From NCBI GenBank assembly GCA_963730305.1, contig CAVSRB010000003.1, positions 310,001 to 374,000 of the forward strand: a DNA stretch of 64,000 nucleotides. Direction: 5' to 3'. The notes beneath the pieces were generated by a model. That model ran no database searches, had not been told where the DNA came from, and was given only the letters and a program-made list of their open reading frames with translations. Made by a program: the position numbers and the translations under genes. Shown piece after piece: positions 1 through 9,108 of the stretch (positions within the stretch are counted from its first letter, which is position 1; every line of letters begins with the position of its first letter). This DNA is from CAMYMQ01 sp963730305. Lineage in GTDB: Bacteria > Pseudomonadota > Alphaproteobacteria > Bin65.

Positions 1-1
1 G

Positions 2-1561
2 CTCGCCGGGCTCGACACCAACGGCGACGGCGTGGTTACCCGCGCCGAGTTCGACGCCGCGCGCCGGCGCGACTTCCGCCTGCTCGACCGCAACGGCAAC
101 AAGGTCCTGTCCCGTCACGAGTTCTACCGGCGCGGCGAGCCCGCGGACCGCACGCTGCTGGCGCTGCGCCAGCGCCGCTACCGGCTGATGGACGTCAACG
201 ACGACGGCGGCATCACGCTGGCCGAGTATCTCGCCTACGGCCACAAGGTCTTCGCGCGCATGGACCGCGACCGCGACCGGCGCCTGACCGTCGGCGAGGT
301 CGCCGCCGCCCGCGGCGTCCAGGTCGCCACCAACGACACCGGTCCGGGCCAGACGACGCCGGCCAGGATGAGCCAGCCCACATCCACGCCCCCCGCGTCC
401 AAGGACAGCGAGGCGGCCCGGGCGCTGGGCGACATGCCCTTCGCGACGGTCGACCGCAACGGTGACGGCTACATCTCGCGCGCCGAATACCGCCACGCGG
501 CGCTGAACCTGTTCCGCCGGCTGGACCGCAACCACAACCTGGTGCTGTCGCGCCACGAGTACTATTGGCGCGACAGCGCCAACGACAAGGCGCGGCTGGC
601 CGCGCGCAAGGTCGCCTACCGGCGCGCCGACGAGAACGACGACGGCGGCCTGACCGGCGCCGAGTTCCTCAAGATGACCGGCGGCCTGTTCGCGCGGATC
701 GACCACGACAAGGACCACCGCCTGTCGCGCGCCGAATGGACCGCCGCCTTCGGCGCCACGACGACGATGGCCAAGGCCGACCCGGTCCGGCCCGGCGGCA
801 GGCTCCGCCTGGTGCGCTCGCTGCGGACCGAGCTGATCGCCGACGCAACCCGGGTCGCGCCGGCCGCCGAGACGACGCCGCCCCGCACGGCGACCACGCC
901 GCCGCCGAAGGCCATGCCGGCGGCGAAGACGATGGCCGACAAGAAGCCGGCGATGTCCAAGACGGAGCCGGGCAGCGCGCTGCTGGCCCAGATGAAGGCG
1001 AGCCGCGCGAAAGTGACCCGGGTGCCTCAGCAGGTCGTCGGGCCCGCGCCCAAGACCCAGCCGCAGGTCGCCGCGCGGCCGCCGGCCACGATGACCCCGG
1101 CCAAGCCCGCGAAGCCGACGACCGATCCGCGGATCATCTTCGCCTTCCGCGGGCTGGACACCAACCACGACAACAAGATCTCGGAATTCGAGCTGAAGCT
1201 GGCGCGGATGAGCCGGTTCAACATCCTCGATGCCAACCGCGACCGCGTCCTCCAGGCCAGCGAGTTCATCGCCAACCGCGGCGCGGCCGCCGCCGCGCGG
1301 TTCCGGGAAATGGACCGGGACGGCAACGGGCTGGTGACGTGGGACGAATACAGCGCCGCGGGCATCCAGCGGTTCAGGCAGCTCGACACCAACGCCGACA
1401 AGTTCCTCTCGCTCGAAGAATTCGCCAACGCCGGCCGCGTCAACAGCACCAACGTCCGCTACGTCAAGCGGGTCAAGGTGCCGTCGTCGCCCGAAGCCAA
1501 GAAGGTCGAGACGCGCAAGCCGTCGGCGTTGCCGCCCGACTTCAACCCGTCCATCCGCTGA
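2..1561 (+). CDS. EF-hand calcium-binding repeat protein (5' end outside window)
   Basis: Twelve EF-hand loops are visible, arranged as three blocks of four separated by Ala/Pro/Thr/Lys-rich linkers. Examples are DTNGDGVVTRAE, DRNGDGYISRAE and DRDGNGLVTWDE. The frame is open to the first base of the window and that first stretch already encodes a good loop, so the GTG at 32 is not the start and the gene begins upstream. About 519 residues are visible. Some loops keep the acidic residues at positions 1, 3, 5 and 12; others (DRNHNLVLSRHE, DRDRDRRLTVGE) have His, Arg or Asn at ligand positions and may bind Ca2+ weakly. No enzyme domain is visible. The linkers suggest an extracytoplasmic or surface-associated protein, but its N-terminus cannot be seen. 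Confidence 0.85.
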   Translation, partial: LAGLDTNGDGVVTRAEFDAARRRDFRLLDRNGNKVLSRHEFYRRGEPADRTLLALRQRRYRLMDVNDDGGITLAEYLAYGHKVFARMDRDRDRRLTVGEVAAARGVQVATNDTGPGQTTPARMSQPTSTPPASKDSEAARALGDMPFATVDRNGDGYISRAEYRHAALNLFRRLDRNHNLVLSRHEYYWRDSANDKARLAARKVAYRRADENDDGGLTGAEFLKMTGGLFARIDHDKDHRLSRAEWTAAFGATTTMAKADPVRPGGRLRLVRSLRTELIADATRVAPAAETTPPRTATTPPPKAMPAAKTMADKKPAMSKTEPGSALLAQMKASRAKVTRVPQQVVGPAPKTQPQVAARPPATMTPAKPAKPTTDPRIIFAFRGLDTNHDNKISEFELKLARMSRFNILDANRDRVLQASEFIANRGAAAAARFREMDRDGNGLVTWDEYSAAGIQRFRQLDTNADKFLSLEEFANAGRVNSTNVRYVKRVKVPSSPEAKKVETRKPSALPPDFNPSIR

Positions 1562-1564
1562 CCC

Positions 1565-1672
1565 TCAGCCGATCATCCCGCTCTCGAGCAGCGCCGCAAT
1601 CATCGCGGTGAAGCACAGGGCCAGGATCGGTGCGCCCGGCTCGCGGGCGAAATAGCGCAGAAACGTGGTCAT
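1565..1672 (-). CDS. possible small membrane protein, 35 aa
   Basis: This short reading frame starts at ATG 1672, with a GAGGGG ribosome-binding site about 8 bases upstream, and ends in TGA at 1565. A short basic N-terminus is followed by one hydrophobic helix (APILALCFTAMIAALL). It is convergent with the EF-hand gene. A perfect 14-bp palindrome lies 66-79 bases upstream of the start. No family is recognised. The ribosome-binding site and the amphipathic-then-hydrophobic layout support it; its small size is the main doubt. Confidence 0.4.
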   Translation of the reverse strand: MTTFLRYFAREPGAPILALCFTAMIAALLESGMIG

Positions 1673-1737
1673 CGGGTCGTCCCCTCGGCGAGAGCAGCGT
1701 GTCGCACACTCTCTACCGGGCGACGCCTGGCCCGTCG

Positions 1738-1751
1738 GTGACGGCCGTCAC
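1738..1751. promoter_or_regulatory. 14-bp palindrome, candidate operator (copy 1)
   Basis: The sequence is the perfect palindrome GTGACGGCCGTCAC. The identical palindrome recurs at 10504-10517, again upstream of a very small gene at a similar distance (66-79 bases here, 85-98 bases there). The regulator is unknown. Confidence 0.4.
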
Positions 1752-1780
1752 ACGCCCGTCACGCCCCTATTCCACCCGCC

Positions 1781-2569
1781 TCACGCCGCCAGGGCGGCCT
1801 CGACCTTGCCGCGCACCTTGGCGCCCTCGTCGGCCATCAGGGTCAGGTAGGCCGGGTCGAAATAGTCGGCCATCGCGCCGAAGTTCGGCCGCGCCCGGAT
1901 CCGCTCCAGCCAGGCGGCGACGCCCGGCCGCGCGCCCCACATCCAGGCGAGCTGGAGGTGGTCGAGCCGGACGACGTAGGGCGTCATCGCCACGTCGGCG
2001 AGCGTGTACTGGTCGCCCATCAGCCAGGGCCGGCCGTCGGCCAGCGCCGTCTCCATCCGCGCCAGCACCTTGTCGTAGGTCCGCACCGCGTCGGGCGCGT
2101 GGGGCGCGTCCATGCCCAGCTCGATGCCGAGCCGCTTGCGCTCGCGCCGGGCCGGATCGGGGGTGGCGGCGATGTTGGCCTCCAGGGCTTCCTTGCCAAG
2201 GGCGAGATACTGCTGGCGGAAGGCGATGCACTGGGACACCGTCCCGCAGGCGGCGTGCAGGCCCTGGTCGGGGATGCTGGCCCAGCGGCGCATCGCGGCG
2301 CGCAGCACCAGGTCGGCGGGGCGCAGCGGCGGGTCGGGGAAGGCTTCGTCGAGATACTCGGCGATCAGCGTCGATTCGATCACCACCCGGCCGTCGTGGA
2401 CCAGGGTCGGGACCACCCCGTTCGGATTGAGCTTCATGTAGTCGGGCTCGAACTGGTCGCCCTTGCGCAGGTTGAGGTGATGTTCGGTCGCCTCCAGCCC
2501 CTTCTCGCGCAGGACCAGGCGCACCTTCTGGGCGCAGACCGACATGTTGTTGTGATAGAGCTCGAGCAC
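1781..2569 (-). CDS. glutathione S-transferase family protein
   Basis: A 262-residue cytosolic GST. The N-terminal thioredoxin fold (about residues 1-80) contains the SVC motif at residues 10-12, the cis-Pro loop NPNGVVPTL near residue 50 and the gamma-glutamyl-contacting E-S pair in VIESTLIAEYL. The rest is the all-helical C-terminal domain. The start is GTG 2569, preceded by a strong GGGAGG site. The family conjugates glutathione to electrophiles or cleaves thioethers; the substrate cannot be read from the sequence. It appears to be a single-gene unit. Confidence 0.9.
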   Translation of the reverse strand: MLELYHNNMSVCAQKVRLVLREKGLEATEHHLNLRKGDQFEPDYMKLNPNGVVPTLVHDGRVVIESTLIAEYLDEAFPDPPLRPADLVLRAAMRRWASIPDQGLHAACGTVSQCIAFRQQYLALGKEALEANIAATPDPARRERKRLGIELGMDAPHAPDAVRTYDKVLARMETALADGRPWLMGDQYTLADVAMTPYVVRLDHLQLAWMWGARPGVAAWLERIRARPNFGAMADYFDPAYLTLMADEGAKVRGKVEAALAA

Positions 2570-2823
2570 CGCTGACCTCCCTGTTGAGCTGCCCCGTTGA
2601 ACTGTGTCGTCCTTAACCGGCGGCGCCGAATACTAGCAAGCCCCGCGCGCCGCGCCCGTCCCGGCCGGCCGGACGCCCGCCACGCGGACTCGGGCGCGCA
2701 ACGGCGGATAATTCCGCTTCCACTCAGTCCGGACAAAATAGCGGTCAAGAGATGGTTGGGTTATGGCTAAGATTAATGCTAGTATAGTGCCTCAGTTCTT
2801 CGGCAGCACCGGCGTAGGCACGC

Positions 2824-3126
2824 ATGAAAGCCGGCCTTGTACTGGCCATCTACTTGGCGACTTCTTCGATCCTCTTGCCCGCCTCCGCCTTCTCGGCGCA
2901 AGTGGCCGAGGTTCCGCTGTGTGGCCGCTATGATCAGCAGGCACGCCTGCTGCGCGAACGCCGGGGCGAGTACCCCGTCTTCTGGGGCCGGTCCGGCCCC
3001 GGGGTCACGGTGCGGCTGTTCGCCAACCCCAAGACCGGGACCTGGACGATCCTGCGGGTGCTCGGCAACAGCCTCGCCTGCATCGAGGACAACGGCAGCG
3101 GCGCGAAGCGGGACGTCGGCCTCTAA
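2824..3126 (+). CDS. small exported hypothetical protein
   Basis: This 100-residue protein has a clear N-terminal signal sequence (about residues 1-24, ending near ASAFSA). The mature part of about 75 residues has two cysteines that could form one disulfide bond. No domain is recognised. The 250 bases upstream are less GC-rich than the surroundings and probably contain its promoter. It is followed by the quinone oxidoreductase on the same strand. Confidence 0.65.
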   Translation: MKAGLVLAIYLATSSILLPASAFSAQVAEVPLCGRYDQQARLLRERRGEYPVFWGRSGPGVTVRLFANPKTGTWTILRVLGNSLACIEDNGSGAKRDVGL

Positions 3127-3243
3127 GGACGCCCTGCCCGGTTGCCGGACAGCGCCGCCCTGCCCCTTGCGTCGCGGCGCGGAACCCGACAAAACCTGCC
3201 CCATTCCGCATTCCCCGATCCGAACAACAGGCGAGACGCAACC

Positions 3244-4248
3244 GTGACCGACCTTCCGACGACCATGACCGCCATCGAGATCTCCGAGCCGGGCGGCCCC
3301 GAGGTGCTGAAGCCGGCCAGCCGGCCCGTGCCCCGGCCGGGCCCCGGCGAGGCGCTGATCAAGGTCGCCGCCGCGGGGGTCAACCGGCCCGATCTTGCCC
3401 AGCGCGCCGGCCGCTACCCGCCGCCGCCGGGCGCCTCCGACCTGCCGGGCCTGGAGATCGCCGGCACCGTCGTCGCGCTCGGCGACGGCGCGGGCGGCGT
3501 GTCGATCGGCGAGGCGGTCTGCGCGCTCACCCCGGGCGGCGGCTACGCCGAATACTGCGTGACCCCGGCGGCACACTGCCTGCCGGTGCCCACGGGCTTC
3601 TCGATGGTCCAGGCCGCCGCCATCTGCGAGACCTATTTCACGGTCTGGCACAACGTATTCATGCGCGGCCGCCTCCAGCCCGGCGAGACGCTGCTGATCC
3701 ACGGCGGCGCCAGCGGCATCGGCACCACGGCGATCCAGATCGCCCGCGAGCGCGGCGCCCGCATCCTGGTCACCGCGGGCACCGCCGACAAGTGCAAGGC
3801 CTGCGAGGCGCTCGGCGCCGAGCGCGCGATCAACTACCGCGAGGAGGACTTCGTCGAGGTCGTCAACGAGGTCACCGGCGGCGACGGCGCCGACGTCATC
3901 CTCGACATGGTCTGCGGCGACTACGTCCCGCGCAACCTGCGCTGCCTCGCCTTCGACGGCCGCACCGTGATCATCGCCCTGCAGGGCGGCGCCTCGGCCG
4001 AGATCAGCTTCAACCACCTGATGCGCAAGCGCCAGACCATCACCGGCTCGACCCTGCGGCCGCAGAGCGTCGAGGCCAAGGCGGCGATCGCCGAGGGCCT
4101 GCGCGCCGAGGTCTGGCCGCTGCTCGACGCCGGCAAGATCGGCCCGGTGATCCAGGGCGAGTTCCCGTTCGCCGAAGCCGCCAAGGCCCACGCCGCGCTC
4201 GAGGCCGGCGACCACGTCGGCAAGTTCGTGCTGAACCTCGACGCCTAG
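3244..4248 (+). CDS. NAD(P)H:quinone oxidoreductase, PIG3-like (MDR superfamily)
   Basis: A 334-residue zinc-free medium-chain reductase. It has the N-terminal GroES-like domain and the Rossmann segment IHGGASGIGTTAIQIA near residue 155, which is typical of quinone oxidoreductases that reduce quinones or enals with NADPH. The structural-zinc cysteines of alcohol dehydrogenases are absent. GTG 3244 is chosen as start because a GGCGAG stretch lies upstream; the ATG at 3265 has no visible ribosome-binding site. The frame is open further upstream but that part does not resemble the family. The deacetylase-like gene follows after 17 bases, so the two may be co-transcribed. Confidence 0.88.
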   Translation: MTDLPTTMTAIEISEPGGPEVLKPASRPVPRPGPGEALIKVAAAGVNRPDLAQRAGRYPPPPGASDLPGLEIAGTVVALGDGAGGVSIGEAVCALTPGGGYAEYCVTPAAHCLPVPTGFSMVQAAAICETYFTVWHNVFMRGRLQPGETLLIHGGASGIGTTAIQIARERGARILVTAGTADKCKACEALGAERAINYREEDFVEVVNEVTGGDGADVILDMVCGDYVPRNLRCLAFDGRTVIIALQGGASAEISFNHLMRKRQTITGSTLRPQSVEAKAAIAEGLRAEVWPLLDAGKIGPVIQGEFPFAEAAKAHAALEAGDHVGKFVLNLDA

Positions 4249-4265
4249 ACCGGGAGACGACGGCC

Positions 4266-4919
4266 ATGACCGGCAAGGCGATCAGCCTGACCATCGACAA
4301 CGGGCCGGAACCCGGGGTCACCGACCGGGTCCTCGATATCCTGGCGACGCACGGCATCCGCACGACCTTCTTCGTGCTCGGCCGCAACGTGGCGACGCGC
4401 GACGGCCGCAAGCTGGCCGAGCGCGCCCACGCCGAGGGCCACCGGATCGGCAACCACACCTGGAGCCACGGCGCCCCGCTCGGCCGGCTCGACGCCGACG
4501 AGTCGGTGGCCGAGATCGCCCGGACCCAGGAAGCCATCGGCGACCTGGCGGATTCCGCCAAGCTGTTCCGGCCGGTCGGCGGCGGCGGCGCGCTGGGGCC
4601 GCACCTGCTCAGCCCCGCGGCCTACGACTACCTGCTGGCCGAAGCCTTCACCTGCGTGCTGTGGAACGCGGTCCCGGGCGACTTCAGCCGGCCCGACACC
4701 TGGGTCGACACCGCGGTCGAGCAGTGCGCGGCCGAGGCCGAGCCCCTGCTGGTGCTCCACGACATGCCCGGCGCCTGCGTCGACAAGCTCGACGGCTTCC
4801 TCGGCATGATGATCGACGGCGGCTATTCGTTCCGCCAGGAGCTGCCCGCGAGCGAGATCGTCATCGACCGGGGCCGGCCGACCGACCGCGCCGCCGCGGT
4901 GGTCGCCGCCGCGGCCTGA
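4266..4919 (+). CDS. polysaccharide deacetylase-like (NodB homology) protein
   Basis: A 217-residue CE4-fold protein. Motif 1 reads SLTIDNGP (residues 7-14) instead of the usual T-F-D-D-G-P: the catalytic-base Asp is present but the second, metal-binding Asp is Asn. Motif 2, HTWSH near residue 65, keeps both metal-binding histidines. A late VLHDMPG segment supplies the family's C-terminal His. The family removes N- or O-acyl groups from carbohydrates, or C-N bonds in related substrates. No signal peptide is seen, so it probably acts in the cytoplasm. ATG 4266 has a GGGAG site and follows the quinone oxidoreductase closely. Confidence 0.82.
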   Translation: MTGKAISLTIDNGPEPGVTDRVLDILATHGIRTTFFVLGRNVATRDGRKLAERAHAEGHRIGNHTWSHGAPLGRLDADESVAEIARTQEAIGDLADSAKLFRPVGGGGALGPHLLSPAAYDYLLAEAFTCVLWNAVPGDFSRPDTWVDTAVEQCAAEAEPLLVLHDMPGACVDKLDGFLGMMIDGGYSFRQELPASEIVIDRGRPTDRAAAVVAAAA

Positions 4920-4929
4920 CGCGCCGGTC

Positions 4930-5844
4930 CTAGATCCCCAGCAGCCGGCGGAAGTCGGCGATGGTCTGCGGCCGGTCCTGCTCGCGCAGCGCCATCGCGG
5001 CGTCGATCGCCGCCAGCAGCTTGCGGGAGAAGCGCCGGTTGCCCCTGCGCACCGCCGGGGCGTAGGGGTCGGCGCGGCCGTTGGCGACGGCGCCGATGCG
5101 CTGGTTGGCCTCGGTCGGCCGCTGCTTGGTCGTCGCCGCGTAGAGCACACCGCCCAACGCGTAGACATCGGTCCACGGCCCCTGGTTGCCGTCGGTGATG
5201 TACTGCTCGAACGGGGCGTAGCCGGGCGTGAGCAGCGTGGTCAGCTTGCGGCTGCGCGTGCCCAGCGCCATCCGCGCCGCGCCGAAGTCGAGCAGGATCG
5301 GCCGGTAGTCGGCGCGCCGGATGAAGATGTTCCCGGGCTTGATGTCGCGGTGGAGGAAGCCGGCCGCGTGGATGTGCTGGAGCGCGTCGAGGATCGGCGG
5401 CAGCAGGTGGAGGAGCTCGTCCTCGGTCAGCCAGTCGGGATCGTTGAGGATGGTCGACAGGTCGATGCCCCGCTCATAGGGCATGACGATGTAGGCGGTG
5501 TTGTTGGCGGTGAAGAAGCGCCGCACGGCGACGATGCCGGGATGCTCGAACTTGGCCAGGGTCCGCGCCTCGGCCTCGAACTTGGCCAGGCCGAAGCGGT
5601 AGTCCTCCTCGTCTTCGGCGGCGATGACGCCGACGCTGTGGGCGTCGTTCAGGCGCAGCGCGATCTCGAACGGGAGATACTCCTTGATCGCCACCGCGCG
5701 CGACGGATCGTCGCGCGGCAGCGTCGTCTCGTTGGCGCGATAGGTGATGCCGAAGCCGCCCGCGCCGAGCACCCGCTTGATCCGGTAGCGGTCGAGCACG
5801 TGCGCGGAAGGCAAGGCCTGGCGATGGTCGTCATCGTGGGTCAT
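4930..5844 (-). CDS. Hanks-type serine/threonine protein kinase
   Basis: A 304-residue kinase consisting almost only of the catalytic domain. Visible motifs are the Gly-rich loop LGAGGFG (residues 26-32), the ATP-anchoring Lys in VAIKEY near residue 54, the catalytic loop HRDIKPGN near residue 168, the metal-binding LDFGAAR near residue 187 and the APFEQY activation-segment end. No transmembrane helix or PASTA/sensor domain is present, so it should be a soluble signalling kinase. It is divergent from the GGDEF-EAL gene. Its partner substrate is unknown. Confidence 0.92.
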   Translation of the reverse strand: MTHDDDHRQALPSAHVLDRYRIKRVLGAGGFGITYRANETTLPRDDPSRAVAIKEYLPFEIALRLNDAHSVGVIAAEDEEDYRFGLAKFEAEARTLAKFEHPGIVAVRRFFTANNTAYIVMPYERGIDLSTILNDPDWLTEDELLHLLPPILDALQHIHAAGFLHRDIKPGNIFIRRADYRPILLDFGAARMALGTRSRKLTTLLTPGYAPFEQYITDGNQGPWTDVYALGGVLYAATTKQRPTEANQRIGAVANGRADPYAPAVRRGNRRFSRKLLAAIDAAMALREQDRPQTIADFRRLLGI

Positions 5845-6051
5845 CGACGCCCCCGGCTCCTAGAGCCCGAGCGCAGCCTAGGCAATGCCAATCCGCCTGA
5901 CAATGCGCCACGCTCGCGATGCCCTCATCGTTAATCGGACTTAACCGAAACCCTTAAGCGCGCGGCAATCCTCGGCCCGATACCGTGCCCCAAATAAATG
6001 GGGACTGCCGTCGGTCAAACGTGACGGCGCAGAGGGTAGATAGGTAGGTAG

Positions 6052-7827
6052 ATGACGGTTGAGACCGAGAATCAGGACTCGCCCGGGGCCACCGAGAGTC
6101 CGCAGCACCACCCGATCCGCGTCCTCATCGCCTCCGGCGACGAGATCGCTGCCGCGCGCATCAACGCCATGCTCGACGGCCTGGACGCCGACGACATCGA
6201 GACCGACGTGGCGACCACCTTCGAGGAGGTGCTGTCGGCGCTGATGGAACGCCGGCACACGGTCTGCCTGCTCTCCGATCTCGCCTGCGGCCAGAGCGGG
6301 CTGGACGTGCTGCGCGAGGCCGACTCGCTCGGCTTCGACATCCCGTTCATCGTGCTCGGCTCGGCGCGCGAGCGCGAGCTCGACCGCAAGGCGCTGCACT
6401 ACGGCGCCGCCGACTACCTGGTCAAGGAGCGGCTGACCCCCGACGCGCTGGAGCGCGCGATCCGGTTCTCGCTCGAACGGCACCGCACCACGTCGGCGCT
6501 GTCGCGGCTGGCCATGTTCGATGATTTGACCGGTCTGTATAACCGATCGATGTTCCACGAGCTGCTGCGCAACGCGATCTCGCGTGCGCGGCGCGCCAGC
6601 CGGCGCCTGACCCTGATGTTCCTCGACCTCGACCGGTTCAAGAACGTCAACGACACGCTCGGCCACCGCTACGGCGACCTCCTGTTGAAGGAGGTCGCCA
6701 AGCGCATCCGCGCCTGCCTGCGCGAGTCCGACATGGTCTGCCGGCTGGGCGGCGACGAGTTCACCCTGATCCTCGAAGGCGCATTGTCGCACATGGACGC
6801 GGCGACCGTCGCGCGCAAGGTGCTGACCCAGGTGTCGGCGCCCTACCGGCTCGAAGGCAAGGAATGCTTCGTCTCGGTGTCGATCGGCATCGCCGTCTAT
6901 CCAGAGGGCGCCGAGGACGCCGACGCGCTGATCCGCAACGCCGACCTGGCGATGTACCGCGCCAAGTCGAAGGGCCGGGCCTGCTTCGAATTCTTCACCC
7001 CGGAATTCTCCGACGCCGCGCGCCGCCGGGTCGCCATCGAGGACGCCCTGCGCGAGGCGCTCGACAATGACGGGCTGACCCTGATGTACCAGCCCCAGCT
7101 CGACCTGCGCCGCGGCCGCATCACGGCGCTGGAAGCGCTGGTCCGGCTCAACCACCGCGCGCTCGGCACGGTCTCGCCCGCCGAGTTCATCCCGATCGCC
7201 GAGGAGGCCGGGCTGATCCATCGGGTCGGCGACTGGGTGCTCGGACAGGCCTGCCGGGAGGCGGCCGGCTGGACCGGCATGGGCCTCGACCACCTGCGGG
7301 TCGCGGTCAACGTCTCGCCACGCCAGTTCCAGCAACCCGACATCATCGAGACCATCCGCGTCGCGCTCGAAAGCACCGGCCTGGCCCCCGAACGGCTCGA
7401 CCTCGAGCTGACCGAGAGCCACCTGGCCGGCGACCCCGACGCGGCGGCCGCGGTGCTGACCCGGCTGCGGGCAATGGGCGTCGGCACCGCGATCGACGAC
7501 TTCGGCACCGGCTATTCCTCGCTCGCCGTGCTCAAGCGGCTGCCGGTGTCGTGGCTCAAGATCGACCGCTCCTTCGTCGCCGGCCTGCCCAACAACGCCG
7601 ACGACGCGGCGATCGCCACCGCGATCATCGGCCTCGCCCACAGCCTGAACCTGCGCGCCATCGCCGAGGGCGTCGAGACCGACGCCCAGTTCCGCTTCCT
7701 GCGCGCCCGCGGCTGCGACGCGATCCAGGGCTACCTGCTCGCCGAGCCGCTCGACGCCGACGAGATCGAATCCTGGTTCGAGCAGATCCGGCACGACGAG
7801 CTGCTGCGCCAGATCACCGCCGCCTGA
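6052..7827 (+). CDS. response regulator-like GGDEF-EAL cyclic-di-GMP protein
   Basis: A 591-residue soluble protein. Residues about 15-145 are a receiver-like domain with the conserved Lys in DYLVKER; the usual phospho-acceptor Asp position appears shifted or replaced (LLSDLACGQSG), so phosphorylation is uncertain. A GGDEF domain follows with an intact RLGGDEF and the RxxD inhibitory site (RESD) five residues before it. The EAL domain has EALVRL, NVSPRQF, LELTES, IDDFGTGYSS and AIAEGVET, all intact. The protein may therefore make and degrade cyclic-di-GMP, with the balance set by the N-terminal domain. Confidence 0.93.
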   Translation: MTVETENQDSPGATESPQHHPIRVLIASGDEIAAARINAMLDGLDADDIETDVATTFEEVLSALMERRHTVCLLSDLACGQSGLDVLREADSLGFDIPFIVLGSARERELDRKALHYGAADYLVKERLTPDALERAIRFSLERHRTTSALSRLAMFDDLTGLYNRSMFHELLRNAISRARRASRRLTLMFLDLDRFKNVNDTLGHRYGDLLLKEVAKRIRACLRESDMVCRLGGDEFTLILEGALSHMDAATVARKVLTQVSAPYRLEGKECFVSVSIGIAVYPEGAEDADALIRNADLAMYRAKSKGRACFEFFTPEFSDAARRRVAIEDALREALDNDGLTLMYQPQLDLRRGRITALEALVRLNHRALGTVSPAEFIPIAEEAGLIHRVGDWVLGQACREAAGWTGMGLDHLRVAVNVSPRQFQQPDIIETIRVALESTGLAPERLDLELTESHLAGDPDAAAAVLTRLRAMGVGTAIDDFGTGYSSLAVLKRLPVSWLKIDRSFVAGLPNNADDAAIATAIIGLAHSLNLRAIAEGVETDAQFRFLRARGCDAIQGYLLAEPLDADEIESWFEQIRHDELLRQITAA

Positions 7828-7972
7828 GCGCCGGCCGGCGACGCCGGAGCGATACGCGACCGCACGGCCGCCCGCCCGCGGCGTTTCCGACGGGCCGCGC
7901 CGGCCGCCGCCGGGCTTGAATATGCCAATCCCCACGCCATAATCACCGCGCACGGCAGCGAGCCTGCCCGGC

Positions 7973-8048
7973 GCCGCAATAGCTCAGCTGGTAGAGCAAC
8001 TGATTTGTAATCAGTAGGTCGGGGGTTCGAGCCCCTCTTGCGGCACCA
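7973..8048 (+). tRNA. tRNA-Thr(TGT)
   Basis: The cloverleaf is clear: acceptor stem GCCGCAA/TTGCGGC, D-arm with AGCTCAGCTGGTAGAGC, anticodon loop TTTGTAA giving TGT (Thr), T-arm GGGGGTTCGAGCCCC and an encoded CCA end. Confidence 0.95.
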
Positions 8049-8121
8049 TTCGCCGCAGCGCCATGCCGCCGCCGCAGGTTTTTATACAGACAGATCGGTA
8101 TATAACGAACGCTCGCGTCGC

Positions 8122-8688
8122 TTACGGTCGCTTCGGCCGCAGGCGCGGCAGGGGGATCTTGCTCGGCGCCGGCTTCTGGCCGGGCTGTGCCGTCGGCGGC
8201 GGCGCCGTCTTTGTCCCCGGCCGCGGCGTCGGCACCGCTTTCATGCGGCAGCTCTCGGGCATACGCTCGTAGGCCGCCTTCCAGTTGGCCTCGGCCGCCC
8301 GCAGGGCGCGTTCGCTCTTTTCGACGTCGGCGCGCGCCTTGCGCAGATTGGCCTGCAGTTCCCGGTTGGCCTTGCGCTGGCGGGCGACCGCTGCCGTCTT
8401 GGTCGCGACCTCGGCGCGGATCGCGGCGATCTGGGCGGAAAGCTGCTCCGATTGCTTGCGGAACTCGGCTCGGGCGGCGCTGACCTTGGCCTGGCAGTCG
8501 CCTTCCATCGTGGCGATCGCGACGTAATGGGCGATCGCCCAGACGCCGCCGATCAGGGCCGCGATGATGACCAGCCGCGCCCAGTTGACGCGCAGACGGA
8601 GCGTCGGCAGGCGTCGCCGCGGCGTCTTGGGCGCATCCGGGGTCTTGGGCGCTTCCGGGGTCTCGGCGTCGGGATGCTCGTCGCTCAT
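8122..8688 (-). CDS. single-pass membrane protein with coiled coil
   Basis: This 188-residue protein has a Pro/acidic cytoplasmic N-terminus, one transmembrane helix around residues 38-60 (LVIIAALIGGVWAIAHYVAI), a long heptad-rich coiled coil around residues 65-135 and a Pro/Lys/Arg-rich tail. Two cysteines flank the coiled coil. No enzyme motif is seen. The layout suggests a scaffold or cell-envelope tether. It recalls phage Rz spanins in outline, but no lysis genes are nearby. Confidence 0.7.
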   Translation of the reverse strand: MSDEHPDAETPEAPKTPDAPKTPRRRLPTLRLRVNWARLVIIAALIGGVWAIAHYVAIATMEGDCQAKVSAARAEFRKQSEQLSAQIAAIRAEVATKTAAVARQRKANRELQANLRKARADVEKSERALRAAEANWKAAYERMPESCRMKAVPTPRPGTKTAPPPTAQPGQKPAPSKIPLPRLRPKRP

Positions 8689-9108
8689 TCCGCGCGATCT
8701 GCGGTCGTTGGCACGGAATCGAAGCTAGCAGACATGGTTCGGCCTCGTCTAATGGAACCGGTTCGGCGATTCGCCGCGCTCCCCACCGTCTTGCCGGTAA
8801 GTCACTGTGTAACAACCGAAACCGCAATATTGTATCCCGTATACAAAGCGCCCGGACGGCACTTTTCGGGCAATTTTCGCGACGGACGCGCCCGCAACGA
8901 GGATTTTGTGCGATAGTGCACCCGCCAGTCGCCCCGCCGGCATCCCCGCTGGTTCATGTGCGGTTCAGCTTCGGCGTGGAAACTGGTAGGCGAGGGGCTC
9001 GTAAGACCGCTCATCCCGGTTCCATGATCGGCGCCGATGGAGTATCCGGCGACTTCGCCCGTATTATGGAGACGTCCCGCCTTAACCAATCCGCTTTCTG
9101 GAGGGAAA
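8689..9108. other. intergenic region, 420 bases
   Basis: It lies between the starts of two divergent genes. It holds no convincing gene. The notable element is an inverted repeat TTGTAT-N5-ATACAA at 8830-8846, an arrangement typical of dimeric repressor sites. A strong GGAGGG ribosome-binding site at its right end serves the gene at 9109. Confidence 0.6.
8830..8846. promoter_or_regulatory. inverted repeat TTGTAT-N5-ATACAA, candidate operator
   Basis: The arms are perfect and separated by five bases. The repeat lies between two divergently transcribed genes. GntR/FCD-type regulators often bind such sequences (family knowledge), but no cognate regulator gene is adjacent, so the assignment is open. 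Confidence 0.35.

Noticed and set aside
8122..8688. Phage Rz-type spanin
   Set aside because: The helix-coiled-coil outline fits, but there is a long cytoplasmic N-terminus and no endolysin, holin or Rz1 frame nearby.
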